In this document: positions 1 through 8,928 of the stretch, one piece after another
Numbering within the stretch: position 1 is the first letter of the stretch
How the letters are laid out: each line of letters starts with the position of its first letter
Source: an uncultured Rhizobiaceae bacterium
GTDB lineage: Bacteria > Pseudomonadota > Alphaproteobacteria > Rhizobiales > Rhizobiaceae
NCBI GenBank assembly: GCA_947259295.1
Contig: CAMYMG010000022.1
Span: 1-51,221 of the forward strand
DNA: 51,221 nucleotides
Direction: 5' to 3'
The notes under the pieces: model-generated
What the model was told of the DNA's origin: nothing
The model's input: the letters and a program-made list of their open reading frames with translations, nothing else
Databases searched by the model: none
Translations under genes and position numbers: made by a program

Positions 1-713
1 CTGCCCGCCACGACGCAGTCGCCTGGGGCTATGCGCGCGGCGCCTCGGCGCGCGGCGTACACATCATCCAGAATTGCGAGGTCACCGGGGTCAAGCGCGC
101 GCCGAACGGTGCGGTTACCGGCGTCGATACGACGCGCGGCTTCATCGGTGCCAAGAAGGTCGGCGTCGTTGCTGCCGGCCATTCCTCGGTCATCATGAAC
201 ATGGCCGGCGTGCGCATGCCGCTCGAATCCTACCCGCTGCAGGCGCTGGTCTCGGAACCGGTCAAGCCGGTGTTCCCCTGCGTCGTCATGTCGAACACGG
301 TGCACGCCTACATCTCGCAGTCCGACAAGGGTGAACTGGTGATTGGCGCCGGCACCGACCAGTATATTTCCTACTCGCAAACGGGCGGGCTGCATATCCT
401 GACCCATACGCTCGACGCCATCTGCGAGATGTTCCCGATGTTCACGCGCATGAAGATGCTGCGCTCGTGGGGCGGCATCGTCGACGTGACGCCGGACCGC
501 TCGCCGATCCTCGCCAAGACGCCGGTGCCCGGCCTCTACGTCAATTGCGGCTGGGGCACGGGCGGCTTCAAGGCGACGCCGGGTTCGGGCCATGTCTTCG
601 CGCACACCATCGCCAAGGACGAGCCGCACAAGATCAATGCGCCCTTTACGCTGGAGCGTTTCCGCACCGGCCGCCTGATCGACGAAGCGGCGGCCGCCGC
701 CGTGGCGCATTGA
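1..713 (+). CDS. soxB: Sarcosine oxidase beta subunit, C-terminal part (truncated by window edge)
   Basis: The frame is open from base 3 and ends at TGA 711-713, giving about 236 residues of a protein normally near 415, so the FAD-binding N-terminus lies outside the window. The visible part carries the DAO-fold C-terminal motifs: [15 protein letters not shown], then [20 protein letters not shown], typical of the beta subunit of heterotetrameric sarcosine oxidase. This subunit holds FAD and covalent FMN and oxidises sarcosine to glycine; the methyl group passes to tetrahydrofolate bound by the alpha subunit. The downstream soxD, soxA and soxG genes, tightly packed on the same strand, support the assignment. 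The enzyme acts in the cytoplasm in glycine betaine/choline catabolism. Confidence 0.93.
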   Translation, partial: ARHDAVAWGYARGASARGVHIIQNCEVTGVKRAPNGAVTGVDTTRGFIGAKKVGVVAAGHSSVIMNMAGVRMPLESYPLQALVSEPVKPVFPCVVMSNTVHAYISQSDKGELVIGAGTDQYISYSQTGGLHILTHTLDAICEMFPMFTRMKMLRSWGGIVDVTPDRSPILAKTPVPGLYVNCGWGTGGFKATPGSGHVFAHTIAKDEPHKINAPFTLERFRTGRLIDEAAAAAVAH

Positions 714-723
714 GAGCCGGCTG

Positions 724-1563
724 ATGTGGGATGTCGGCAGAAGGGCACGCACGCGAGCGGGCGAGGTCGCCTGGGGCCAGGCCGGCCACGGTCGCGCGCT
801 TGTGCTGGCGCATGGATGGCCCTGGTCCTCCTTCAACTGGCACCGGGTCATCCCGGCGCTGTCCCGGTCCTTCACGGTCTATTGGTTCGACATGCCGGGG
901 TACGGCCAGTCCGAGATGTCCCCCGACCAGTCAACGGCGCTCGATGTCCAGGGCGAGGTCTTCGCCGAAATGCTCGACTTCTGGAAGCTGGAGAGCCCGG
1001 CGGTCGTCGCCCATGACATGGGCGGCGCGGTCGTGCTGCGCGCTCATCTGCTCGGCGGGATCGACTACGAGCAGATGGTGCTGATGAACGTCGTAGCGCT
1101 GAGCCCGTGGGGTTCGGAATTCTTCGATCATGTCGGCCGTCACGTCGAGGCATTCACCGGTGTGCCGCCTCATATCCACGAAGCGATCGTCGGGGCCTAC
1201 ATCAAGGGGGCGCTGGTCAATGATCTGCCCGGCGACGACTTCGAATACCTGCGGGCGCCGTGGCTGAGCGACGAGGGTCGGGTAAGCTTCTATCGTCAGT
1301 TTGCGCAAGCGGACGAGCGCTACACTGGCGAGTTCGAGGATAGTCTCGATGCCATCCGATGCCCGGTCGAGATCCTCTGGGGCGAGGACGACCCCTGGAT
1401 ACCGGTCGCCCGCGGTCGCCGCCTGCACGAGAAGATCTCGCGTTCGGGCTTCGAGACGCTTCCGGATGTCGGGCACCTGCCGCAACTCGAGGATGCGCCA
1501 CGCGTCGGCGCACGTTTGCTCGACGCCCTCAACCAGCCGTCTCCTTCCAGGATGTCTCACTGA
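724..1563 (+). CDS. Alpha/beta hydrolase, Asp-nucleophile type, inside the sox operon
   Basis: This 279-residue alpha/beta-fold hydrolase starts 10 bp after soxB. The oxyanion-hole segment HGWPW is near residues 30-34. The nucleophile elbow reads AHDMGG with Asp98 in place of Ser, as in haloalkane/fluoroacetate dehalogenases and epoxide hydrolases. The acid lies in WGEDDPW (Asp222/223) and the catalytic His is His251 in VGHLPQLED. Its stop overlaps the soxD start (TGATG), which implies translational coupling, so it is cotranscribed with sarcosine oxidase. The substrate is unknown; conversion of an N-methylated or halogenated precursor is only a guess. The first 20 residues look poorly conserved, but no better in-frame start is apparent. 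Confidence 0.85.
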   Translation: MWDVGRRARTRAGEVAWGQAGHGRALVLAHGWPWSSFNWHRVIPALSRSFTVYWFDMPGYGQSEMSPDQSTALDVQGEVFAEMLDFWKLESPAVVAHDMGGAVVLRAHLLGGIDYEQMVLMNVVALSPWGSEFFDHVGRHVEAFTGVPPHIHEAIVGAYIKGALVNDLPGDDFEYLRAPWLSDEGRVSFYRQFAQADERYTGEFEDSLDAIRCPVEILWGEDDPWIPVARGRRLHEKISRSGFETLPDVGHLPQLEDAPRVGARLLDALNQPSPSRMSH

Positions 1564-1943
1564 TGCTGTTGATCCATTGCCCCTATTGCGAGGAAGAGCG
1601 TCCGGAACTGGAGTTCCGCAACGCCGGAGAAGCGCATATCGCGCGCTCGTCCAGCATCGCCGAGGAAAGCGGAGAGGACTTCGAAAAGTTCTTCTTCATC
1701 CGCTCCAACCCCAAGGGCATCATCTTCGAGCGCTGGCGCCACGTGCACGGCTGCGCGCGCTTCTTCAACGCCGCGCGCGACACCGTCACCGACCGGTTCA
1801 TCACCACCTACAAGGCCGGCGAGCCGAAGCCGTCGCTGCCGAAGTCGGCAAGCGGGCCTGCCGCCTACGCTAACCGTCCGCCGGACCAGCTCAACGTCAA
1901 GCGCCCGCGCCGCAAGCCGGTCGCCAAGGGAGAGGCGAAATGA
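1563..1943 (+). CDS. soxD: Sarcosine oxidase delta subunit
   Basis: 126 residues. The start ATG at 1563 overlaps the previous stop by one base; longer upstream starts would run through the hydrolase gene. The N-terminus HCPYC gives Cys6 and Cys9, and a later RHVHGC segment (His60, His62, Cys64) supplies the remaining zinc ligands expected of the small structural delta subunit of heterotetrameric sarcosine oxidase. A segment rich in Phe and Arg (FFFIRSNPKGIIFERWRH) is typical of the family. The C-terminus is basic (KRPRRKPVAKGEAK). It ends in ATGA overlap with soxA. Confidence 0.93.
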   Translation: MLLIHCPYCEEERPELEFRNAGEAHIARSSSIAEESGEDFEKFFFIRSNPKGIIFERWRHVHGCARFFNAARDTVTDRFITTYKAGEPKPSLPKSASGPAAYANRPPDQLNVKRPRRKPVAKGEAK

Positions 1944-4930
1944 CGGAGAGCTTCCGCATCGCCGGCCGCGGCCGCCTGGCCTCGCGCACCGCCCGTTTCA
2001 GTTTCGACGGAACGTCGTATTTCGGCATGGCCGGCGACACGCTGGCCTCGGCGCTGCTGGCCAATGGCGTGCATCTCGTCGGCCGCTCGTTCAAGTATCA
2101 CCGCCCGCGCGGGATTCTGTCGGCCGGCGCCGAGGAACCCAACGCGCTGGTTTCGGTCGAGCGCGACGCAGCCCGCAGGACACCCAATGTCCGCGCCACG
2201 GTGCAGGAACTCTACGACGGGCTCACGGCCAATTCGCAGAACCGCTGGCCGTCGCTCGCCTTTGACGTCGGCGAGGTCAACGATATGGCATCGCCGCTGT
2301 TTTCGGCCGGCTTCTACTACAAGACGTTCATGTGGCCGAAGGCCGCCTGGAAGAACCTCTACGAGCCGTTCATCCGCTCGGCTGCCGGCCTCGGCGTGGC
2401 GCCTCACCTGCCCGATCCGGATCACTATGCGTCGCGCTATGCGCATTGCGAGGTGCTGGTGCTTGGCGGCGGCGCCGCCGGCATAGCGGCGGCGCTCGCT
2501 GCGGCAGAAACGGGCGTGCGCGTCATCATCTGCGACGAACAGGCGGAACTCGGCGGCGCCATGCGCTACGAGGCGGGCGCGGCGATTGACGGAGAGGATG
2601 GCTGGGCCTGGTCGCAGGCAAGCGTCGCGAAGCTCGCAGCCATGGACAATGTCACCGTGCTGTCGCGCACCACGGCCTTCGGCTACTACGCGCAGAATTT
2701 CGTCGGCCTTGCCGAGCGCGTCACCGAGCATCTCGCCGACCCGAAGGGCCTGCCGCGCGAGCGGCTGTGGCAGGTGCGGGCGAAACGCGTCATCCTCGCC
2801 ACCGGCGCCATCGAACGCCACATGGTGTTTGCCGACAATGACCGGCCGGGCGTCATGCTGGCGTCGGCCGCTCGGACCTATCTCAATCATTACGGCGTTG
2901 CAGTCGGCCGCAATGTCGGCGTCTATACCGCCAATGATTCCGCCTATGCCGCGGCGCTCGACCTCAAGAAGGCGGGCGTCGAGATCGCGGCGATCGTCGA
3001 CCTGCGCGACAACCCCGCTGGGCCGCTGGTCGACGAGGCGCGCTCGCTCGGCATCGACATCCATCACGGTCGCGGCGTCGTCGGCGTCGGCGGCAAACTC
3101 CGGGTCACCTCGATGACCATCCAGCCGAAGGCCGGGGGCGCCGCGCGAACCATCCCGGTCGACGCGCTTTTGGTGTCGTCGGGCTGGACGCCGTCGGTGC
3201 ACCTCTTCTCGCAGTCGCGCGGCAAGGTCGTCTTCGACGACGCCACCAAGCGCTTCCTGCCCGGCAATTATGCGCAGGACTGCGTCTCGGTCGGCGGCTG
3301 CAACGGAAGCGACAGCCTTGCCGCGACGCTCGACCAGGCCTGGGCGGCCGGCGCCAAGGCCGCCAGGGAAGCGGGTGGCAAGGCCGGTCCGGCAGCCGCG
3401 AAACCCAAGGCCGATTCAGGCGAGAATTTTGTCGGCGGCATGCTCGGCGCCGGCCCGGGCGCCCATGCCGACAGCACCGTCAAGGCCTTCGTCGACTTCC
3501 AGAACGACGTCACGGCCAAGGACATCCGGCTCGCCGTGCGCGAGGGCATGCGCTCGATCGAGCACGTCAAGCGCTTCACCACCAACGGCATGGCCACCGA
3601 CCAGGGCAAGACCTCCAACATGCACGGCCTGGCGATCGCCGCCGAGACGCTCGGCAAGGACATTCCCGAGGTCGGGCTGACCACCTTCCGTGCGCCCTAC
3701 ACGCCGGTCACCTTTGGCACAATCGTCAATCACGGGCGCGGACCGCTGTTCGACCCGACGCGGCGCACGGCCACACATGGCTGGGCGCAGAAGCACGGCG
3801 CCGTGTTCGAGGATGTCGGCCAGTGGAAGCGCGCCTGGTATTTCCCTAGGACGGGCGAGGACATGCACGCCGCGGTCAACCGCGAATGCCGCACGGTGCG
3901 CGAGACGGCCGGCCTGTTCGACGCCTCGACGCTCGGCAAGATCGAGGTCGTCGGGCCCGACGCCGCGAAGTTCATGGAACTGCTCTACACCAACCCCTGG
4001 GAGAAGCTCGAGCCCGGCCGCTGCCGCTATGGCATCATGCTGCGCGAAGACGGCTTCATCTACGATGACGGCGTCGTCGGCCGACTGGCGCCCGACCGTT
4101 TCCACGTCACCACCACGACCGGCGGTGCCGCCCGCGTGATGAACCACATGGAGGACTACCTGCAGACCGAGTTCCCGCAGCTCGACGTCTGGCTGACCTC
4201 GATTTCCGAGCAGTGGGCGGTGATTGCCGTGCAGGGCCCCAATTCGCGCAAGATCGTCGAGCCGCTGGTCGAGGGCATCGACCTGTCGGACGAGGCGATG
4301 CCGCACATGTCGGTGCGCGAGGGCACGATCTGCGGCGTGCCGACAAGGCTCTTCCGCATGTCGTTCACCGGCGATCGCGGCTTCGAGGTGAACGTGCCTG
4401 CAGATTACGGCCAGGCCGTCTGGGAAGCGCTGTGGGCCGAGGGCCAGAAGCACGGTGCCTGCGCCTACGGTACCGAGGCAATGCACGTTCTGCGCGCCGA
4501 AAAGGGCTACATCATCGTCGGCCAGGACACGGACGGCACCGTGACGCCGAACGACGCCGGCCTCGACTGGGCGATCGGCAAGAAGAAGACCGATTTCGTC
4601 GGCATTCGCGGCCTCACCCGTCCGGATCTCGTGGCGCAGGGCCGCAAGCAACTGGTCGGCCTGAAGACGAAGGACTCGAAGACCGTGCTGGAGGAGGGCG
4701 CCCAGATCGTCGCCAACCCGCGGCAGGCGATCCCGATGACCATGATCGGCCATGTCACCTCAAGCTACTGGTCGGAGAATTGCGGCCATTCCATCGCGCT
4801 GGCGCTGCTGGCCGGCGGACGCGAACGCATGGGCGAGACGCTGTACGTGCCGATGCCGGACGGGCCGATCGAGGTCGAAGTGTGCTCGCCGGTGTTCTTC
4901 GACGAAAAGGGAGGCCGCCTCAATGGCTAA
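1940..4930 (+). CDS. soxA: Sarcosine oxidase alpha subunit
   Basis: 996 residues, the usual full length. The N-terminal roughly 100 residues resemble a ferredoxin-like Fer2_4 domain without iron ligands (FDGTSYFGMAGDTLASALLA). A dinucleotide fold follows near residue 172 (VLGGGAAGIAAALAAAETG), and a second Rossmann segment lies near 330 (GRNVGVYTANDSAYAAALDL), matching the NAD-binding part. From about residue 600 a GcvT/aminomethyltransferase-like domain binds tetrahydrofolate and receives the formaldehyde made at the beta-subunit active site, yielding 5,10-methylene-THF. The start ATG overlaps the soxD stop by 4 bp, and its 3' end overlaps soxG by 8 bp, consistent with a coupled operon. Confidence 0.95.
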   Translation: MTESFRIAGRGRLASRTARFSFDGTSYFGMAGDTLASALLANGVHLVGRSFKYHRPRGILSAGAEEPNALVSVERDAARRTPNVRATVQELYDGLTANSQNRWPSLAFDVGEVNDMASPLFSAGFYYKTFMWPKAAWKNLYEPFIRSAAGLGVAPHLPDPDHYASRYAHCEVLVLGGGAAGIAAALAAAETGVRVIICDEQAELGGAMRYEAGAAIDGEDGWAWSQASVAKLAAMDNVTVLSRTTAFGYYAQNFVGLAERVTEHLADPKGLPRERLWQVRAKRVILATGAIERHMVFADNDRPGVMLASAARTYLNHYGVAVGRNVGVYTANDSAYAAALDLKKAGVEIAAIVDLRDNPAGPLVDEARSLGIDIHHGRGVVGVGGKLRVTSMTIQPKAGGAARTIPVDALLVSSGWTPSVHLFSQSRGKVVFDDATKRFLPGNYAQDCVSVGGCNGSDSLAATLDQAWAAGAKAAREAGGKAGPAAAKPKADSGENFVGGMLGAGPGAHADSTVKAFVDFQNDVTAKDIRLAVREGMRSIEHVKRFTTNGMATDQGKTSNMHGLAIAAETLGKDIPEVGLTTFRAPYTPVTFGTIVNHGRGPLFDPTRRTATHGWAQKHGAVFEDVGQWKRAWYFPRTGEDMHAAVNRECRTVRETAGLFDASTLGKIEVVGPDAAKFMELLYTNPWEKLEPGRCRYGIMLREDGFIYDDGVVGRLAPDRFHVTTTTGGAARVMNHMEDYLQTEFPQLDVWLTSISEQWAVIAVQGPNSRKIVEPLVEGIDLSDEAMPHMSVREGTICGVPTRLFRMSFTGDRGFEVNVPADYGQAVWEALWAEGQKHGACAYGTEAMHVLRAEKGYIIVGQDTDGTVTPNDAGLDWAIGKKKTDFVGIRGLTRPDLVAQGRKQLVGLKTKDSKTVLEEGAQIVANPRQAIPMTMIGHVTSSYWSENCGHSIALALLAGGRERMGETLYVPMPDGPIEVEVCSPVFFDEKGGRLNG

Positions 4931-5483
4931 GGCTGCAAAGATCGCTACCGCGGAGCGTTCCCCGATTTTCGCCGGACGGGAGTTTTCCGGCGAGGGCGCA
5001 AAGATCGCCGTCCTGGCGCCGTCGCACCGTCTGGCGCTGCGGGCGCCGGAAAAGTCGCTCGCCGCGCTGTCGAAGGCACTCGGCGTGAAACTGCCGGTGG
5101 CGCCTAAAAGCTCGGTTACCAAGGTCAGCCGCAGCGCGCTCTGGCTCGGTCCCGACGAATGGCTGGTGATCGACGACGGCGGCAAGGACCCGCTGGAAGA
5201 TTGCGCTCGCGTCAGGGTGCTGCACTCGGCAGTCGGCGTATCCCACCGCAATGTCGGCATTTCGATCTCAGGCCCGCGTGCGGCCGAAACGCTCAACGCC
5301 GGCTGCCCGCAGGACCTGTCGCTCAGCGCCTTTCCGGTCGGCGCCTGCTCGCGCACTATCCTTGGCAAGGTCGAGATCGTGCTTCTGCGCACCGCCGAGG
5401 ACGCATTCCGCGTCGAATGCTGGCGCTCCTTCTCGGATTACGTGCTAACCTTCCTCACCGATGCGGCGACCGACGCAGCCTGA
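4923..5483 (+). CDS. soxG: Sarcosine oxidase gamma subunit
   Basis: 186 residues. The ATG at 4923 lies inside the last codons of soxA; the frame is open further upstream but only as a shadow of soxA. The protein matches the small gamma subunit, which has a GcvT-like fold and is structural. Family-like segments include SRSALWLGPDEWLVI, then HSAVGVSHRNVGISISGP and NAGCPQDLSLSAFPVG. It completes the soxB-(hydrolase)-soxD-soxA-soxG operon. A perfect EcfG-type promoter for the next gene starts 3 bp after its stop codon. Confidence 0.93.
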   Translation: MAKAAKIATAERSPIFAGREFSGEGAKIAVLAPSHRLALRAPEKSLAALSKALGVKLPVAPKSSVTKVSRSALWLGPDEWLVIDDGGKDPLEDCARVRVLHSAVGVSHRNVGISISGPRAAETLNAGCPQDLSLSAFPVGACSRTILGKVEIVLLRTAEDAFRVECWRSFSDYVLTFLTDAATDAA

Positions 5484-5485
5484 CC

Positions 5486-5510
5486 GGAACCTCCCGAGCA
5501 TGTCGGCGTT
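5486..5510 (+). promoter_or_regulatory. EcfG (general stress sigma) promoter for the small acidic gene
   Basis: The sequence reads GGAAC at 5486-5490, then exactly 16 bp, then CGTT at 5507-5510. This is a perfect match to the alphaproteobacterial EcfG/RpoE-like consensus GGAAC-N16-17-CGTT. It lies 29 bp upstream of the ATG at 5540, so transcription would begin around 5518 with a very short leader. Confidence 0.8.
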
Positions 5511-5536
5511 GCGAAGCGACTCCAACTGACAGGTGA

Positions 5537-5740
<204 letters not shown>

Positions 5741-5789
5741 GCCCGCAAGAATGCGTCGCAGCGACGGTAGGCCAGCGTCAGCTATTGCA

Positions 5790-6413
5790 TCAGACTTCCT
5801 TCCTGCCCGACCATGGACGGGCCAGGCCTTCATGCACCAGGATGGCGCCGGCCTCGCCGGAACTTCCCTCGATGCTGGCCAGCGTTCGGCCATAGCGGTC
5901 GAGGCCGCTGCGCTGAACGGTGAAGGCCTGACGCGACAGGATTTCCGACAGCCGCTGCGTTGCGCGCTCGGCAAGCTTCTTCTCCTGCCGGCATTGTCCG
6001 CGGAGTTCCGGTGCGTCGATGCTTGCGATGCGGATCTTCTCGCCGTTGAACCAGAAGGTGTCGCCATCGACCACGCAGTTCAGCCGCTTGCCGCTTCCGC
6101 AGACGGGAAATTCCCTGGCTGTCGTCCTCAACGACGCGGTGAGGATATCGCGGTCCGATGCATCGGCCTGCATCTGCGCCGGGGTCTTGCCGGTGATCCT
6201 GCGCTGGATGTCTGCGCTGACGCGGTTGACCACGACGATCGTGCGGTGGCCGAACCTGCTGTTTTCGAAGGCATTGCCGATTTCGGCGGAAAAGAACCCG
6301 AGGGCTGCAGATACCGCGATGCTGGCCACCAGCCAGACCGTCACCGGGTTGCGTCTCGGTGTTTCGTAATCCTGTGATCTGATCGGCCATGGCTGGCCCG
6401 ATGTGTCGGTCAT
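5790..6413 (-). CDS. Membrane-anchored thermonuclease-family (SNase-like) protein
   Basis: 207 residues. One hydrophobic segment at about residues 24-42 (VTVWLVASIAVSAALGFFSA) anchors the protein, with the rest predicted to be periplasmic. The C-terminal half (about 105-207) is a staphylococcal-nuclease-like fold: VVDGDTFWFNGEKIRIASID carries the metal-site Asp residues and an Arg128 equivalent, DAPE gives Glu136, and LDRYGRTLA gives Arg176, so the three catalytic positions appear present. Cys105, Cys113 and Cys141 could form a disulphide. The middle region (50-100) is unassigned. Role is likely degradation of extracellular or periplasmic nucleic acid, inferred from the family. Confidence 0.88.
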   Translation of the reverse strand: MTDTSGQPWPIRSQDYETPRRNPVTVWLVASIAVSAALGFFSAEIGNAFENSRFGHRTIVVVNRVSADIQRRITGKTPAQMQADASDRDILTASLRTTAREFPVCGSGKRLNCVVDGDTFWFNGEKIRIASIDAPELRGQCRQEKKLAERATQRLSEILSRQAFTVQRSGLDRYGRTLASIEGSSGEAGAILVHEGLARPWSGRKEV

Positions 6414-6594
6414 GTAACGTCCCTCAACGTTAGAGGAACGTCAATAAGCCAAGCCTCTTGAGGAACGGTTAGTGCGATCTCGACAAGTTGAGAAAGACCG
6501 CAAACCATGAGCCTGAAGAAAAGCCGCCCGCGTTACTTGTCTCGCGCAGGGGCAGGCTGAGCAGGAACGGAGGCCCGTTCCGACGACCGGCATA

Positions 6595-6619
6595 GGAACC
6601 TAAGCGGGCGGCGCCCGTT
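6595..6619 (+). promoter_or_regulatory. EcfG (general stress sigma) promoter for the DUF883-family gene
   Basis: GGAAC at 6595-6599 is followed by exactly 16 bp and CGTT at 6616-6619, a perfect EcfG-type promoter. It ends 36 bp before the ATG at 6656. The spacer contains the GC-rich palindrome CGGGCGGCGCCCG. It is the second such site within 1.2 kb. Confidence 0.8.
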
Positions 6620-6655
6620 ACGCTCTATTCCACTCTTGTATCAAGGACGAATTTC

Positions 6656-6967
6656 ATGGCTTCAACGATTTCAAAGATGCGCGGTGATATCGAAAGCGAC
6701 CTGGAAGATCAGGTTGCCCGACTGAGCAAGGAACTGAACTCGCTGAAAAAGGCGGTTTCGAAGCGCGGCGCCAGCGCCTACCAGGACACGCGTGAAGCCG
6801 CGTCGGACGTCTACGGCGAAGTCTGGGACCGGGTGGCCGAGTCCCTGCCGGCCATGCGCAAGCGCGCGCGGGCCGCAGAGCGGGTCGCTCGCGACAATCC
6901 CGCAACCGCAGCAGTCGTCGGCCTGGCCGTCGTCGGGCTGCTCGTCACGCTCCTCGCGCGCCGCTGA
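6656..6967 (+). CDS. DUF883/ElaB-YqjD family protein with C-terminal membrane anchor
   Basis: 103 residues. The N-terminal 80 form a charged amphipathic helix or coiled coil (DLEDQVARLSKELNSLKKAV), then a basic stretch RKRARAAERVARDNPATA and one C-terminal membrane segment (AAVVGLAVVGLLVTLLARR). This is the architecture of ElaB/YqjD/YgaM proteins, which bind ribosomes at the inner membrane in stationary-phase E. coli. The EcfG-type promoter upstream fits a stress or stationary-phase role. A strong hairpin follows the stop codon. Confidence 0.87.
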   Translation: MASTISKMRGDIESDLEDQVARLSKELNSLKKAVSKRGASAYQDTREAASDVYGEVWDRVAESLPAMRKRARAAERVARDNPATAAVVGLAVVGLLVTLLARR

Positions 6968-6986
6968 TCCCGGCTGACGTACCTTA

Positions 6987-7020
6987 AATGGCCTGCCGCG
7001 CTGACGCGCGGCGGGCCATT
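6987..7020. terminator. Perfect 15-bp hairpin between convergent genes
   Basis: The arms 6987-7001 and 7006-7020 pair completely (one G-T wobble) around the loop TGAC. It sits between the convergent DUF883 gene and the ABM gene, and its right arm contains the first two bases of the minus-strand gene's stop codon. There is no long T-run on the plus side and only a short TTTAAGG on the minus side, so it is a hairpin-type bidirectional terminator or transcript-stabilising element. Confidence 0.65.
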
Positions 7021-7399
7021 AGCCGTCGTTCGCGGCGTTGAGGTCTTCCGGCTGGATGCCATCGTCCACCACCTGGACATCGAGCGACAGGCCCGGGATG
7101 ACACGGCGTGACTTGAGCAGCGGCGCGTTCCTCGCCTGCAGCCCCGGCATGCGCGGGTTGGCCTTGTGGGCAGCGAAGGCGGCCTCGCTCGCATAGAGCT
7201 CGCTCACCATCACGCGGTTGCCGATTGGGTTGCCGTTGGTATCGATCGGCCGGATGACCTCGAAGCGCAGGCAGCCGGGCTCCTCCTGCAGCGTCCGACG
7301 GGCGTGATCGCGCAGGCTGGCGACAAGCTTGGCGTCGCAGCCCTCATTCGTCTCGTATTCCACTATCACGGTCACTTTCGGCACTTCAGTCTCCTTCAT
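7019..7399 (-). CDS. Antibiotic biosynthesis monooxygenase (ABM/YgiN-like) domain protein
   Basis: 126 residues. The ferredoxin-like ABM dimer fold is suggested by VTVIVEYETNEGCDAKLVAS, then EEPGCLRFEVIRP and VMVSELYASEAAFAAHKANP, where the conserved His and the E-x-Y strand are seen in YgiN/quinol-monooxygenase-like proteins. The start overlaps the end of the phosphotransferase gene by 14 bp, so it is probably the last gene of a four-gene minus-strand operon. Proteins of this family act on quinones and aromatic substrates without metal or flavin, but many have no known substrate. The role in an acyl-CoA cluster is not clear. Confidence 0.8.
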   Translation of the reverse strand: MKETEVPKVTVIVEYETNEGCDAKLVASLRDHARRTLQEEPGCLRFEVIRPIDTNGNPIGNRVMVSELYASEAAFAAHKANPRMPGLQARNAPLLKSRRVIPGLSLDVQVVDDGIQPEDLNAANDG

Positions 7400-8432
7400 C
7401 GATCAGGCTGACGGCGAGCCCGGACAGTACTGGTACCAGTTGACCGTGCCTGATGCCACGCTCCGGATTCGATGCGTTGCCGTCCAGCGCGCGCTTGTAG
7501 ACTCCCTGGCAGATCGCCGCCAGCCGAAAGAACGAAAAGGCCAGAAACGCGTTCCAGCCGTCGATCCCCGCAAGGCCGCGCCGCGCGCAATAGGCCGCCA
7601 CATAGTCCTGCTCGCTGGGGATGCCGAGTGCTGTGCGGTCGAGACCACCCAGCCCGCCCAGGCCGAGAAATCCGAGGTCGTGCGGCAGTCGCCATTGCAT
7701 GCATTGGTAGGCAAGGTCGGCATAGGGGTGGCCAAGCGTCGAAAGCTCCCAGTCGAGTACGGCAGCAATCTCCGGGCGGTCCGGCGAAAAGATCAGATTG
7801 TCGAGCCGGTAGTCGCCATGCACCAGCGAGACCTGCCCGTCATCGGCCGGCAGGTGCTCTTCCAGCCAGGCGACAAGCCTGTCCATGTCGTCAATCGTCA
7901 CAGTTTCGGAAGCACGATACTGCCCCGACCAGCGTGCGAACTGGCGTTCGAAATAGCTGCCGGGCCGGCCAAAGTCGGCAAGCCCAGCCGCCTTGACATC
8001 CACGTCGTGCAGCGCTGCCAACGTAGCGTTCATCGCCGCATAGAGTGCCGCTCGCCCGGCATTGTCACTTATTTCCGGCAAGGCCGGGTTCCAGAAGATG
8101 CGGCCCTCGACGAAGCCCATGACGTAGAACATGCGGCCGATCGGCGAGTCCTCCGGCGACAGATGCAGCATGTCGGGAACCGGAACGCCGGTGGCGCGCA
8201 GGCTGGTCATCACGCGGTATTCGCGGTCGACCTGGTGCGCCGACTTCAGCAGCTGGCCGGGCGGCTTGGCGCGCAGCACGTAGCGTCCGCTGCGGGCGGT
8301 AATGAGGTAGGTCGGGTTTGACTGGCCGGAGCTGAACTTCTCGATGCTCTGCAAGCCGGAAAATCCCGCCACCTCGGTTTCGAGGTAGGGGGCAAGCACG
8401 CGCGCATCGAGCGTGCCCTTAGCCTCCATCAC
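7386..8432 (-). CDS. APH-family phosphotransferase (ACAD10/11 or LvaA-like)
   Basis: 348 residues with an aminoglycoside-phosphotransferase/choline-kinase fold. The N-lobe has FSSGQSNPTYLI and RYVLRAKPPG (ATP Lys). The catalytic loop is LVHGDYRLDNLIF and the metal-binding segment is VLDWELSTLGHPYADL. These match the kinase domain of ACAD10/ACAD11 and bacterial LvaA, which phosphorylate 4-hydroxyacyl-CoA before an acyl-CoA-dehydrogenase-like enzyme removes the phosphate. The gene overlaps MaoC by 4 bp (ATGA) and the ABM gene by 14 bp. A divergent acyl-CoA dehydrogenase lies nearby, supporting that role. Aminoglycoside resistance is unlikely from the motif context. Confidence 0.88.
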   Translation of the reverse strand: MMEAKGTLDARVLAPYLETEVAGFSGLQSIEKFSSGQSNPTYLITARSGRYVLRAKPPGQLLKSAHQVDREYRVMTSLRATGVPVPDMLHLSPEDSPIGRMFYVMGFVEGRIFWNPALPEISDNAGRAALYAAMNATLAALHDVDVKAAGLADFGRPGSYFERQFARWSGQYRASETVTIDDMDRLVAWLEEHLPADDGQVSLVHGDYRLDNLIFSPDRPEIAAVLDWELSTLGHPYADLAYQCMQWRLPHDLGFLGLGGLGGLDRTALGIPSEQDYVAAYCARRGLAGIDGWNAFLAFSFFRLAAICQGVYKRALDGNASNPERGIRHGQLVPVLSGLAVSLIDEGD

Positions 8433-8902
8433 TCTTCCTTGGGCTGGATGAAGGTCAGCGTCAGCCAGCGCGCCGTCAGCGCCGGCTTGATCGAATTCTC
8501 GATCTCGATCGTCACGTCGTTGGCGATCTGGATCCAGCCCGACGGCCGCACCTTGACGTCGGCGAGCTTGAAGCGGGCACGGATATTGGCGCCGGTCTTG
8601 ATCGGCGTGACGAAGCGCACCGTGTCGAAGCCGTGGTTGATGCCCATGTCGGCGCCTTCGAGCGTCGGCACGGTTTCAAAGGCGAAGGCCGAGAGCAGCG
8701 ACAGCGACAGGAACCCATGCGCGATGGTGCCGCCGAACGGCGTCTCGGCGGCGGCGCGTTGCGGATCGCAATGGATGAACTGGTGATCGTCCGTCGCATC
8801 GGCGAAATGGTCGATCATGGTCTGCGTCACGGTGCGCCAGGGCGACACGCCCGTTTCCTGGCCGACCGCCGCCACCAGTTCGTCGAGGGTAATCGATTTC
8901 AA
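8429..8902 (-). CDS. MaoC-like (R)-specific enoyl-CoA hydratase / dehydratase
   Basis: 157 residues from a TTG start at 8902-8900, chosen because GGAG lies 8 nt upstream and the product then begins KSITLDELVAAVGQE, the normal family start; the open frame continues 40 codons further but without family similarity. The hot-dog fold motif DATDDHQFIHCDP carries the catalytic Asp/His pair, and FGGTIAHGFLSLSL is the conserved helix. The enzyme would hydrate or dehydrate an acyl-CoA. It starts 26 bp after the SDR gene and overlaps the kinase gene by 4 bp. Confidence 0.88.
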   Translation of the reverse strand: MKSITLDELVAAVGQETGVSPWRTVTQTMIDHFADATDDHQFIHCDPQRAAAETPFGGTIAHGFLSLSLLSAFAFETVPTLEGADMGINHGFDTVRFVTPIKTGANIRARFKLADVKVRPSGWIQIANDVTIEIENSIKPALTARWLTLTFIQPKEE

Positions 8903-8928
8903 GCTTGCATCTCCGGTTGCACGCGGCG

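Noticed and set aside
1865..3202. 445-codon minus-strand frame
   Set aside because: Opposite soxA; high Arg/Asp/Gly shadow composition, no motif.
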